Origin: Actinomadura livida | GTDB lineage: Bacteria; Actinomycetota; Actinomycetes; Streptosporangiales; Streptosporangiaceae | Reading direction: 5' to 3' | Length of the DNA: 64,000 nt | Assembly: GCF_014648675.1 (NCBI RefSeq) | Contig: NZ_BMRO01000005.1 | Coordinates: 405,212-469,211 of the forward strand | In this document: piece by piece, positions 17,421-26,090 of the stretch | Layout: each line of letters begins with the position of its first letter | Numbering within the stretch: position 1 is the stretch's first letter | Program-made: the position numbers and the translations under genes | The notes under the pieces: generated by a model | The model's database searches: none | What the model was told of the DNA's origin: nothing | What the model saw: only the letters and a program-made list of their open reading frames with translations

Positions 17421-18790
17421 GACACCTCCGCACCGGACGCGTCGGCGTCGTCCGCGCCTTCCTCCTCGGCCCCCACCGGGACCGCCGGGGCGGGCGCCTT
17501 GATCAGGATCTTCTCGGCGACGCGGCGGGCCACGCTCACGACCTCCAGCTCCACCGAGCCGGGGTCGAGGTCGACGGTGAGGCGGTCGCCGGGGGACGGG
17601 AGCCGGCGCAGCTCCGCCATGACGAGCCCGCCGAGGGTGTCGTAGGAGTCGCCCTCCGGCAGGTCGAACCCGGTGAGGCGGCCGATCTCGTCGATGCGCA
17701 TGCTCGCGTCGACCAGCCAGGACCCGTCCGGCCCGGAGGTCGGCGCGACCTCCCGCGCGTCGGTCTCGTCGGAGATCTCCCCGACGAGCTCCTCGGCCAC
17801 GTCCTCGAACGTGAGGATGCCGGCGAGGCCGCCGTACTCGTCCACGACGCAGGCGAACTCCTCGCCCGAGTCGCGCATGTGCTCGATCACCCCGTACAGC
17901 GGCTGGCTGCCGGGAATGAGCAGCGCGGGCCGCGCGACCCGGCTGATGGGGGTGGCGGGGTCGAGCGCGTCGTCGGCGACCTCGCGGACCCCGGCGACGC
18001 CGATCACGTCGTCGACCTCCTGGCCGTAGACGGGGTAGGCGCTGTGCCCGGTCTCGCGGATCAGCGCGACGAGGTCGGAGACGGGCGCGGTCCCCGGCAG
18101 CGTCCGGACCTGCGGCCGGGGCACCATGACCTCGTCCGCGGTGAGGTCGCCGAACGACAGCGCCCGCTCCAGCAGGCCCGACAGGTCGGCGGGCAGGTGG
18201 CCGGCGCTGTGCGACTTGCCGATGATGTCGCCGAGCTCCTCAAGCGTCGCGCCCCCGTGCAGTTCCTGGACGGGCTCGACGCCGACGGCACGCAGAAGCC
18301 GCTCGGCGGAGCTGTCGAACAGCCGGATGAGCGGGCCCGCCACCGCCAGGTAGACCAGCGTGGACGTGGCCAGCGCGCGCGCCAGCGACTCGGCGCGCGC
18401 GAGCGCGAGGTTCTTGGGGAACAGCTCGCCCAGCAGCATCTGGATGAGCGTCGCGAGGACGAAGCCGGTGGCGAGCGCGATCGCCCCGGTGGCGCCGAGC
18501 GGCACGCCGGCGACCTCCAGCATCGGCTGGATCAGCTCGGCGAGGGCGGGCTTGGCGATGAAGCCGACGACCAGGGTCGTCATGGTGATGCCGAGCTGGG
18601 CGCCCGACAGCATGAACGACAGCCTGCCGATGACCTTCAGGGCCCGCTTGGCGGAGGCGTCGCCGCGCTCGGCGGCCTGTTCCAGTGTGGCCCGGTCCGC
18701 CGCGACGTAGGCGAACTCCTGGGCGACGAAGTATCCGGTCGCTGCGGTGAGGAGGATCACCGCGAGCACTCCCAGGACCGCGGTCAGCAT
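17408..18790 (-). CDS. CNNM/CorC-type membrane protein with CBS pair and CorC domain
   Basis: The 460-residue protein has the DUF21 membrane domain (about 1-190, with YFVAQEFAYVAADR and MLSGAQLGITMTTLVVG), a CBS pair (about 205-330, with VMVPRPQVRTLPG and EEFACVVDEYGGLAGILTFED) and a C-terminal CorC/HlyC transporter-associated domain (about 350-425, with SWLVDASMRIDEI and DTLGGLVMAELRRLP). It is the full-length partner of the shorter protein encoded 13 bases into its own end. Together they are the common actinobacterial tandem of CNNM proteins. The proposed role, divalent-cation transport or its control by adenine nucleotides, is family knowledge. Confidence 0.94.
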   Translation of the reverse strand: MLTAVLGVLAVILLTAATGYFVAQEFAYVAADRATLEQAAERGDASAKRALKVIGRLSFMLSGAQLGITMTTLVVGFIAKPALAELIQPMLEVAGVPLGATGAIALATGFVLATLIQMLLGELFPKNLALARAESLARALATSTLVYLAVAGPLIRLFDSSAERLLRAVGVEPVQELHGGATLEELGDIIGKSHSAGHLPADLSGLLERALSFGDLTADEVMVPRPQVRTLPGTAPVSDLVALIRETGHSAYPVYGQEVDDVIGVAGVREVADDALDPATPISRVARPALLIPGSQPLYGVIEHMRDSGEEFACVVDEYGGLAGILTFEDVAEELVGEISDETDAREVAPTSGPDGSWLVDASMRIDEIGRLTGFDLPEGDSYDTLGGLVMAELRRLPSPGDRLTVDLDPGSVELEVVSVARRVAEKILIKAPAPAVPVGAEEEGADDADASGAEVSWTR

Positions 18791-19158
18791 GGGGCACCGG
18801 GTCTATGACTGGGGTCCGACACCGCGGACTCACCACTCCTCTCGTAGACGTATCACTCGTAACGTCACTCGGGACAACGAGGTTCCCGGTGGACAGGGTA
18901 CGGGCGGAGGATGATCGAAACGGGCGGGGCGTCCCCGGAACGACCGGGTTGTGGAGCTTGCGAGGGAGTGCGGGGGAGTGCGGAAGAGAAGGCGCTTGTC
19001 TCGGCTGGTGTCGCGGATCACACTTATATGAGAGCGTTAGTCCGATAGTGGACCGGTCCGTGCTCCCAGACCGGTCGGCCGGGCATGCTCGGGGGGACCG
19101 TAGGAGAGCGAACGCGGGGCAGACGTTGGACCAGAGCGGGGCCGGGGCCGCCGCGCCC
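18791..19158. other. Divergent intergenic region before the PknG operon
   Basis: About 370 bp lie between the CNNM gene and the first gene of the PknG operon. It contains an AT-rich TTATAT at about 19023, the palindrome GGACCGGTCC at about 19051 and a second GACCGGTC copy shortly after. These are plausible promoter/operator elements for the operon, but no start site can be fixed. Confidence 0.4.
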
Positions 19159-20373
19159 ATGAGCCGTGAAGGCGTCGACCATGCCCTCCGCACGCTCCGG
19201 GACGAGCGCGACCGCATCTCCGCGTCCCTCCTCGACCTCGACGGGCACCAGGGCAGCCGCCTCCTGGAGGGCGCGCGTCTCACCGGCGAGACGTGGCGCC
19301 GGTGGGAGGACGCGAAGGCGGGCATGCTGGCGCTGTGGGCGCTCTTCGACGCGTATCAGCGCGTCCTCGACACCGCGGTGGAGCTGCGCGAGCGGTCGCC
19401 GCGGCCGGACGCGGCGGCGCTGGTCGAGCTGTCCGCGCTGCTGGCGGGCCCGGCGGTGGAACTGCCCGACGAGGAGGTCCCGCTGCGCGAGCGGACGCTG
19501 CTCGGCCCGCGGGAACGGCGGGTGACCCTGGTCGAGGCCGTCGAGCTGATGTCCGGCGCGTACGAGTTCGTCGCGGGCGAGATCGACGCCGCCGACGCCG
19601 CGTGGTCGGCGCTGCTGCTGCCGCTGGAGGAGGTGGAGGCGTGCTGGCGGGAGACGGCCCGGGTGGCGCACTCCCTGGACGGCACCCGGCACCCCGAGCT
19701 CGACCGGGTGGGGCGCGAGCTGACCGCGCTGGGCCGCGTCGTCCGCACCGACCCGCTGTCGCTCGTCCGGGACGGCCGCGCCGACACCGCCCGCCTCGAC
19801 CGCGTCCGCACGGTGCTGACCTCGCTCGGGGACGAGCTCGCCGGCGTCGCCCGGATGCGGGAGGACTACGCGGAGCACGTCGCGCGGGTCACCGCGTGCA
19901 TCGAGGAGGTCGAGGACACCGAGCAGCGCGCCCGCGACGCGTACACGACGGTCCTCACCAAGATCCGGTCGCCGAACGTGCCCGAACCGGCGCGGGGGCT
20001 CGCCGCCGAGCTCCGCGACCGGCTCACCGCCCTGGAGCGGCTCCGCGAGGCGGGCCGCTGGGTCGAGCTGGCGGGCCGGTTCGCCGGGCTCGAACGCGCC
20101 GCGGGGGAGGCGCTGGAACGGGCGCGCGGCGAGCTGCGTCTGAGCACCGGCCTGCTCGACCGGCGGGGCGAGCTGCGCGGCCGCCTGGAGGCGTACCGGG
20201 CGAAGGCGGCGCGGCTGGGCCTGGCCGAGGACGAGCGGCTCACCGGACTGTACGGGGAGGCCCGTGACGTGCTGTGGACGGCGCCCTGCGACCTGCGGAG
20301 AGCGACGGCGGTCGTCGCGGAGTACCAGCGTGCGATCAGGGCGTCCGAGAGCGAGACGGGGTCCCGGCGATGA
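19159..20373 (+). CDS. Helical coiled-coil protein, first gene of the PknG operon
   Basis: The 404-residue product is almost entirely helical, with heptad-like runs of Leu, Ala, Arg and Glu from about residue 5 to 395 and no signal peptide or membrane segment. It holds no motif I can name. The ATG at 19159 lacks a clear ribosome-binding site; the same frame is open further up and a TTG at about 19126 is an alternative. Its stop overlaps the ATG of pknG (ATGA), so it is coupled to the kinase. Proteins of this kind head similar operons in related actinomycetes as far as I recall. A role as substrate, scaffold or regulator of PknG is inferred only from coupling. Confidence 0.75.
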   Translation: MSREGVDHALRTLRDERDRISASLLDLDGHQGSRLLEGARLTGETWRRWEDAKAGMLALWALFDAYQRVLDTAVELRERSPRPDAAALVELSALLAGPAVELPDEEVPLRERTLLGPRERRVTLVEAVELMSGAYEFVAGEIDAADAAWSALLLPLEEVEACWRETARVAHSLDGTRHPELDRVGRELTALGRVVRTDPLSLVRDGRADTARLDRVRTVLTSLGDELAGVARMREDYAEHVARVTACIEEVEDTEQRARDAYTTVLTKIRSPNVPEPARGLAAELRDRLTALERLREAGRWVELAGRFAGLERAAGEALERARGELRLSTGLLDRRGELRGRLEAYRAKAARLGLAEDERLTGLYGEARDVLWTAPCDLRRATAVVAEYQRAIRASESETGSRR

Positions 20374-22931
20374 ACGGATGCACCCAGCCCGGCTGCACCG
20401 GTGAGGTGGACGCCGACGGCTTCTGCGACGTCTGCGGAATGGCCCCGCTCCCCGACTCCGCCCCGTCCGCCCCGCCGAGTCCGGCTCCAGCACCGGCCGC
20501 GAATCCCGGCCCGGCGCCCGCACAGGCCCCGCCCGCCCGGCCGATGCAGGCGGCAGGGGCCTCTCCGCACGCCTCGTCCCCGCAGGCTCCGCCGTCCGGG
20601 TCCCCGGCCCCGCGTCCCGTCCGGGCACCCGCCCGCCCGGCCCCGTCCGGAGCAGCGGTGACGACGCGGTCGCCCGCCGCTCCCCCGACGACCGCCGCCC
20701 CCACGACCGCCTCTCCGACCACCGGAGGGCCGGGCTCGTCCGGTCCCTCCCGGCCGAGCGGCGCGGGCTCGGCGTCCGGCCCCTCGGCGTCCAGCGGCTC
20801 CGGGACCGTGGGGTCCGGGCGGACGGCGTCGCGCGGCGGCACCCGCGGGACGGGCTCCAGCGGGTCCACCAGGCGCGGGATGCTCGGCGCCGGGCTGGTG
20901 GAGGTGCCGCCGGTCCCGGCCCGCGACCCGGCCTCGGCGATCATGGAGACGCCCGAGGTGCCGGAGAACCGGCGCTACTGCAGCCGGTGCGACGAGAAGG
21001 TCGGGCGCAGCAGGGGCGGACGGCCCGGCCGCACCGAGGGGTTCTGCCGCAACTGCGGGCACCCGTTCTCCTTCACGCCGAAGCTCCGCCCCGGCGAGAT
21101 GATCGCCGGGCAGTACGAGGTGCTCGGCTGCCTCGCGCACGGCGGCCTCGGCTGGGTGTACCTGGCCCGCGACCACAACGTGAGCGAGCGCTGGGTGGTG
21201 CTCAAGGGCCTGCTCGACACCGGGAACGCCGACTCGCTCGCCGCCGCGACCGCCGAGCGCGCCTTCCTCGCCGAGGTCGAGCACCCCAACATCGTCAAGA
21301 TCTACAACTTCGTGCGGCACGGCGACTCCGGCTACATCGTGATGGAGTACGTCGGCGGCCGGTCGCTGAAGGACATCCTGCTCGGCCTCCGCCGCGACCA
21401 CGGCGACGCGGCGGCGCTCCCGCTGCCGCAGGTCATCGCGTACGGGCTGGAGGTGCTGAGCGCGCTCGGCTACCTGCACGGCGTCGGGCTGCTGTACTGC
21501 GACTTCAAGCCGGACAACGCCATCCAGTCGGAGGAGCAGCTCAAGCTGATCGACCTCGGCGGGGTGCGCCGCGCGTTCGACGTCGACAGCCCGATCTTCG
21601 GCACCCCCGGCTACCAGGCGCCCGAGATCGGCTCGCAGGGCCCGTCGATCACGTCCGACCTGTACACGGTGGGCCGGACGCTGGCGGTGCTGAGCTTCCC
21701 GTTCCGCGGCTACACCGGGCGGCACCTGCGGAGCCTGCCGCCCCGCGACGAGGTCCCGCTGTTCCAGCGGCACGAGTCGTACCACCGGCTGCTGCGCCGC
21801 GCGACGCACCCGGACCCGGCCCGCCGCTTCCAGAGCGCCGCCGAGATGGCCGAGCAGCTCACCGGCGTCCTGCGCGAGGTCCTGTCGGCCGAGGACGGGC
21901 GGCCGCGGCCCGCGCCGTCCCCGCTGTTCGGCGCCGGGCAGCACACCGCCGGTGCCGAGATCGCCGCGCCGGCCGACCGGAACGGCGCGCGGGACGGCGC
22001 CGCGCCCCCGCCGATCCTCGCGCCGCTGGAGCCGTCCGCCGCCGCGGCCGCGCTGCCCGTCCCGCTCGTGTACGGGTCGGACCCGGCCGCCGCGTTCCTG
22101 ACCGGGCTCACCGCCCGCGACCCCGGCGACCTGGCCGCCGCGCTGAGCGCTGCGCCGGTCCCGTCGCGGGAGGTCCGCCTCGCGCTGGCCCGCGTCCGGA
22201 TCGACCTGGACGACCTGGACGGCGCCCGGCGGCTCCTGGAGGAGATCGCCGCGGAGGCCCCCGACGACTGGCGCGTCGACTGGTACCGCGGCGTCCGGGC
22301 CCTCGCGGGCGGGCGCGCCGCGGAGGCCGTGGCCGTCTTCAACGACCTTTACGACCTCGCGCCCGGCGAGCAGGCCCCCAAGCTGGCGCTCGCGTTCTGC
22401 CACGAGATCCGGGGCGACATGGCGCAGGCCGCCCGCTTCTACGAGACGGTCTGGCGCACCGACCCCACCCACGTGAGCGCCGCGTTCGGCCTGGCCCGCG
22501 CCCGCCTCGCCGCGGGCGACCGCCAGGCGGCCGAACAGGTGCTGGACTCGGTGCCGCGCGTCTCCAGCGACTACCTCGCCGCGCAGCTCGCGGCCGTCGC
22601 CACCGCCGTCCGCGGCCGCCGCCCCGCCGAACTGGACGCCGGCACGCTGATCGAGGCCGGGCGGCGCCTCGCGTCGCTGCGCCTCGACACCGAGCGCGCC
22701 GCCGCGTTCACCGCCGAGGTCCTGGAGGCCGCCCTCGGGTGGGTCCGCACCGGCCGGGCACCGGCGGCGGCCGGCACCCGCCGGATCCTCGGCACCGACC
22801 TCGACGAGGCGTCGCTCCGCGCGAAGCTGGAGGAGACCTACCGCGTCCTCGCCAAACTCGCCGACAGCGCGGAGCACCGGCACGCGATGGTCAGACGGGC
22901 CAACGCGGTCCGCCCGAGGACGCTGTTCTGA
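20370..22931 (+). CDS. pknG: Ser/Thr protein kinase PknG with N-terminal zinc ribbon
   Basis: The 853-residue protein has, in order: a zinc ribbon (Cys4, Cys9, Cys19, Cys22), a Pro/Ala/Ser-rich linker (about 26-185), a rubredoxin-like pair (Cys204, Cys207 and a CRNCG pair near 228), a kinase domain (about 247-510) with Lys279 in WVVLKG, the non-RD catalytic loop LLYCDFKPDN (Asp378) and DLG instead of DFG (Asp395), then a TPR domain (about 560-853). This is the PknG layout; mycobacterial PknG phosphorylates the FHA protein GarA and so controls 2-oxoglutarate metabolism. The extra N-terminal ribbon and long linker are additions. It is translationally coupled to the gene before it, and phosphatase, VWA, FHA, GlnX and GlnH genes follow without gaps. 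Confidence 0.95.
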   Translation: MNGCTQPGCTGEVDADGFCDVCGMAPLPDSAPSAPPSPAPAPAANPGPAPAQAPPARPMQAAGASPHASSPQAPPSGSPAPRPVRAPARPAPSGAAVTTRSPAAPPTTAAPTTASPTTGGPGSSGPSRPSGAGSASGPSASSGSGTVGSGRTASRGGTRGTGSSGSTRRGMLGAGLVEVPPVPARDPASAIMETPEVPENRRYCSRCDEKVGRSRGGRPGRTEGFCRNCGHPFSFTPKLRPGEMIAGQYEVLGCLAHGGLGWVYLARDHNVSERWVVLKGLLDTGNADSLAAATAERAFLAEVEHPNIVKIYNFVRHGDSGYIVMEYVGGRSLKDILLGLRRDHGDAAALPLPQVIAYGLEVLSALGYLHGVGLLYCDFKPDNAIQSEEQLKLIDLGGVRRAFDVDSPIFGTPGYQAPEIGSQGPSITSDLYTVGRTLAVLSFPFRGYTGRHLRSLPPRDEVPLFQRHESYHRLLRRATHPDPARRFQSAAEMAEQLTGVLREVLSAEDGRPRPAPSPLFGAGQHTAGAEIAAPADRNGARDGAAPPPILAPLEPSAAAAALPVPLVYGSDPAAAFLTGLTARDPGDLAAALSAAPVPSREVRLALARVRIDLDDLDGARRLLEEIAAEAPDDWRVDWYRGVRALAGGRAAEAVAVFNDLYDLAPGEQAPKLALAFCHEIRGDMAQAARFYETVWRTDPTHVSAAFGLARARLAAGDRQAAEQVLDSVPRVSSDYLAAQLAAVATAVRGRRPAELDAGTLIEAGRRLASLRLDTERAAAFTAEVLEAALGWVRTGRAPAAAGTRRILGTDLDEASLRAKLEETYRVLAKLADSAEHRHAMVRRANAVRPRTLF

Positions 22932-22933
22932 CG

Positions 22934-23986
22934 ATGGCCGCGGACCAGGATCTCCACGCCGGGCTGTGCCGCACCTGTGGCGAGCCCGTCCACGAGCACG
23001 ACCGCTTCTGCGAGGAATGCGGCCGCCCCGACCCGACGACCGCACCCCCGAGCACCGCGCCTCTGAACGGTGCTGCCTCACAAGCGGGGGACCAGTCCGG
23101 TCTCGGCCATGGCACGGGGACGGCCATCTGCGCGGACTGCGGTGGCGGGGACGTCGGGACGGACGGGTACTGCGGGCACTGCGGCCTGCGGCAGCCGACC
23201 GGCCGGGAGCACGTCGAGGCCGAGCTGGGCGGGTTCGCGGCGGCCGTGAGCGACCGCGGGCTGCGCCGCGGCCGGAACGAGGACGCGTTCGCGCTGGCGC
23301 CGCTGCCGAACGGGGCCTGCGCCGTGGTGTGCGACGGGGTCGCGACCGCGCCGGGCTCGGCGGAGGCGTCGCGGCTGGCCGCCGACGCCGCGGCGGCCGT
23401 CCTGGCCGGACGCGTCGCGCGCGGCACCGACCCGCGCGACGCCACCCGGGAGGCCGTCGAGCGGGCGGCGGAGGTCGTGACGCGGCTCGCCGCGAGCCCG
23501 GAGTCGGCGCCCGCGTGCACGTTCGTGTCGGCCGTCGTGGACGGCCCCGACGTGACGGTCGGGTGGGTCGGGGACAGCCGGGCCTATTGGCTGTCGGCAG
23601 GGGGCTCCTGCATGCTGACGCGGGACGACTCGTGGGCAGTGGAGATGGTCGAGCGCGGGAAGATGAGCGCGGCGGACGCGTGGGCCGACCGGCGGGCGCA
23701 CCTGCTGACGGCGTGGCTGGGCGCCGACGCGGGCCCGGTCGAACCGCGGCTCGCGGCGTTCCGTCCCGCCGCACCCGGGCTGGTGCTGCTGTGCAGCGAC
23801 GGGCTGTGGAACCACCTGCCCGAGGCCGCGGACCTCGCGGCCGTCGCCCTGCACGCCGCGGACGGGCCGCGCGGGGCGGTGGGGCGGCTGCTGCGGGCGG
23901 CGCTCGACGCGGGCGGGCACGACAACGTCACGGTGGCGGTCATCCCCTGCCCGCCGCCGGACACGAGCAGGGAGCCGGGCAGATGA
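22934..23986 (+). CDS. PP2C-type protein phosphatase with two zinc ribbons
   Basis: The 350-residue protein opens with two four-Cys zinc ribbons (CRTCG...CEECG at about 12-29 and CADCG...CGHCG at about 71-87), then a PPM/PP2C phosphatase domain with the metal-binding residues in RGLRRGRNEDAF, VVCDGV, WVGDSRAYWL, LLCSDGLWNHL and GGHDNVTVAVI. The DGMGG motif of most PP2C enzymes is replaced by DGVAT, but the Asp is kept, so activity is likely. Placed two bases after pknG, it is the natural antagonist that would remove phosphates placed by the kinase. The ribbons look like those of the kinase and the FHA protein, suggesting a shared docking mode. It overlaps the VWA gene by four bases. Confidence 0.92.
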   Translation: MAADQDLHAGLCRTCGEPVHEHDRFCEECGRPDPTTAPPSTAPLNGAASQAGDQSGLGHGTGTAICADCGGGDVGTDGYCGHCGLRQPTGREHVEAELGGFAAAVSDRGLRRGRNEDAFALAPLPNGACAVVCDGVATAPGSAEASRLAADAAAAVLAGRVARGTDPRDATREAVERAAEVVTRLAASPESAPACTFVSAVVDGPDVTVGWVGDSRAYWLSAGGSCMLTRDDSWAVEMVERGKMSAADAWADRRAHLLTAWLGADAGPVEPRLAAFRPAAPGLVLLCSDGLWNHLPEAADLAAVALHAADGPRGAVGRLLRAALDAGGHDNVTVAVIPCPPPDTSREPGR

Positions 23987-25287
23987 GCGATTACCCCGGG
24001 TTCACGATCCGCGTGGACCAGAACCCCTACCTCCCGGAGGGCGGACGGGAGGTGCACGCGATCGTGACCGTGGAGGCGCGCTCGTCCGGCGCCGCCGGGC
24101 CGGGCAACGGCCGGGCGCCCGCCGCGGAGGTCATCATCATCGACACCTCGGGGTCGATGTCCTACCGGGGGAAGATGGCCGCCGCGAAGCGGGCCGCGCG
24201 GGCGGCGGTGCACGTGCTCCGCGACGGGGTCCGCTTCGCCGTGGTCGCGGGCGCCAACCAGCCCCGGATGATCTACCCGCAGGGGGAGCGGCTCGCCGAG
24301 GCGAACGAGACGTCCCGGCGGAGCGCCGCGCAGGCCGTGTCGCGGCTGGAGGCGGCGGGCGGGACCGCGATCGGGTCGTGGCTGCGGCTCGCCGACCGGC
24401 TGTTCACCGGCTACGACGATGCCGTGAAGCACGCGATCCTGCTGACCGACGGCAAGAACCAGCACGAGTCGGCGGAGGAGCTGGACGCGGCGCTCCGGCA
24501 GTGCGCGGGCCGCTTCCAGTGCGACGCGCGCGGGGTCGGCACCGACTGGGAGGTCGCCGAGGTCCGCAAGATCACCTCGATGCTGCTGGGCGGCTTCCTC
24601 GACGTCCCCGACCCGGCCGACCTGGAGGCCGACTTCCTCGCGATGACGCAGGCCTCGATGAGCAAGGAGGTCGCGGACGTTTCGCTGCGCGTGTGGACGC
24701 CGCAGCAGGCGGAGCTGCGCTTCGTCAAGCAGATGGTGCCGACCGTCGACGACCTGACCGAGAAGCGGGTCGAGTCCGGGACGCAGACGGGCGACTACCC
24801 GCTGGGCTCCTGGGGGAGCGAGACCCGCGAGTACCACCTGTGCGTGGAGGTGCAGCCCGGCGACGTCGGACGGCAGATGCGGGCCGCGTGGGTGAAGGTC
24901 ATGGCCGGCGACGAGGCCCTCGCGTCCGGGAACGTCCTGGCCGAGTGGACCGACGACGAGGCCAGGGCGACGCTGATGAACGAGCGGGTCACGATCCACA
25001 CCGGGCAGTCGGAGCTGGCCGAGGCGATCCAGCAGGGCCTGGAGGCGAGGCGGCTCGGCGACGCCGACACCGCGACCGCGCGGCTCGGCCGCGCCGTGGT
25101 GCTGGCGCGGGAGGTCGGCAACGAGCAGATCTCCGGCCTGCTGGACCGGATCGTCGACGTCGTCGACCCGGTGCGGGGCACGGTCCGGCTGAAGCGCGAG
25201 GTGTCGAAGGCTGACGAGATGTCGCTCGACACCCGTTCCGTCCGGACCGTGCGGACCCGGCACGGCGACGTGGCGGGGGGAGGCTGA
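23983..25287 (+). CDS. VWA-domain protein of the PknG operon
   Basis: The 434-residue protein has a von Willebrand A domain with an intact MIDAS: DTSGSM at about residue 53, the Thr in GGTAIGSWL and the Asp in ILLTDGKN. A beta-rich region follows, then a helical C-terminal part with two TPR-like helices (SELAEAIQQGLEARRLGDAD). There is no signal peptide, so it is cytoplasmic and probably binds a protein partner through a metal ion. Its ATG overlaps the phosphatase stop (ATGA). In this operon it could be a phosphorylated substrate or an adaptor; that is an inference. Confidence 0.9.
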   Translation: MSDYPGFTIRVDQNPYLPEGGREVHAIVTVEARSSGAAGPGNGRAPAAEVIIIDTSGSMSYRGKMAAAKRAARAAVHVLRDGVRFAVVAGANQPRMIYPQGERLAEANETSRRSAAQAVSRLEAAGGTAIGSWLRLADRLFTGYDDAVKHAILLTDGKNQHESAEELDAALRQCAGRFQCDARGVGTDWEVAEVRKITSMLLGGFLDVPDPADLEADFLAMTQASMSKEVADVSLRVWTPQQAELRFVKQMVPTVDDLTEKRVESGTQTGDYPLGSWGSETREYHLCVEVQPGDVGRQMRAAWVKVMAGDEALASGNVLAEWTDDEARATLMNERVTIHTGQSELAEAIQQGLEARRLGDADTATARLGRAVVLAREVGNEQISGLLDRIVDVVDPVRGTVRLKREVSKADEMSLDTRSVRTVRTRHGDVAGGG

Positions 25288-25292
25288 GACCC

Positions 25293-26090
25293 ATGCCGGT
25301 CTGCCCGAGCGGACACACGTCCGCGGACGCCGACTACTGCGACGTGTGCGGCGACCTCATGGACGGCGCGCCGCGCGCCGAGTTCGCCCCGCCGGCGCCC
25401 GCGCCCGCCCCGTACCGCGCGCCCGCCGCGTACCGCGCGCCCGCCGCGTACCGCGCGCCCGCCGCGGAGGCCGCGTCGGCGGGACCGGGCGAGGGACAGG
25501 ACGCCGCCGCCTGCCCGGAGTGCGGGACGCCCCGCTCCGGCCGCTTCTGCGAGGTCGACGGGTACGACTTCGAGACCGGCGCCGCGCACACCGCGCAGCT
25601 GTACGCGGCCCGCATCGCCCGGCAGCCGCCGGTGGTGCCGTCGCAGCGGACGAGCAGCCCGCGGCTGACCCCGCCGGGCCCGTCCGCCGTGATCATCGCC
25701 GACCGCGGCTACTTCGACACGGTGCTGGCGCAGCTGGGGCCGGACGCGCCGGACCTGACGTTCCCGCCGTACTGCCCGGAGCGCCGCGTCCCGCTGATCG
25801 GCGACCAGGTCCGGATCGGGCGGCGCAGCACGTCCCGCGCGATCCTCCCGGAGATCGACCTGAGCACGCCGCCCGAGGACCCCGGCGTCTCGCACCTGCA
25901 CGCCGTCCTGCTCGCGCAGCCGGACGGCACCTGGCACCTGGTCGACCCCGGTTCGACCAACGGGACCACGGTCAACGGCGGAACGGAGCCCATCGAGGTG
26001 AACACGCCCGTCCCGCTGGCCGACGGCGACCGCGTCCACGTCGGCGCCTGGACGACGATCACGCTGCTCCTGCAGGAGGGCCCGCCATGA
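25293..26090 (+). CDS. FHA-domain protein with zinc ribbons
   Basis: The 265-residue protein carries a zinc ribbon at the N-terminus (CPSGHTSADADYCDVCG), a linker with three YRAPAA repeats, a second ribbon (CPECGTPRSGRFCEVDGYDF) and a C-terminal FHA domain with the phosphothreonine-binding residues in VRIGRRS, GVSHLHAVL and PGSTNGTTVNG. FHA domains read phosphothreonines, so this protein may be the effector switched by PknG, in the place that GarA holds in mycobacteria, although GarA is not fused to zinc ribbons. It begins five bases after the VWA gene and overlaps glnX by four. Confidence 0.9.
   Translation: MPVCPSGHTSADADYCDVCGDLMDGAPRAEFAPPAPAPAPYRAPAAYRAPAAYRAPAAEAASAGPGEGQDAAACPECGTPRSGRFCEVDGYDFETGAAHTAQLYAARIARQPPVVPSQRTSSPRLTPPGPSAVIIADRGYFDTVLAQLGPDAPDLTFPPYCPERRVPLIGDQVRIGRRSTSRAILPEIDLSTPPEDPGVSHLHAVLLAQPDGTWHLVDPGSTNGTTVNGGTEPIEVNTPVPLADGDRVHVGAWTTITLLLQEGPP
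25413..25466 (+). repeat. Three tandem 18-bp units coding YRAPAA
   Basis: Three exact 18-base copies starting with TACCGCGCGC lie in the linker of the FHA protein and give a Pro/Ala spacer that may vary in length between strains. Confidence 0.85.
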
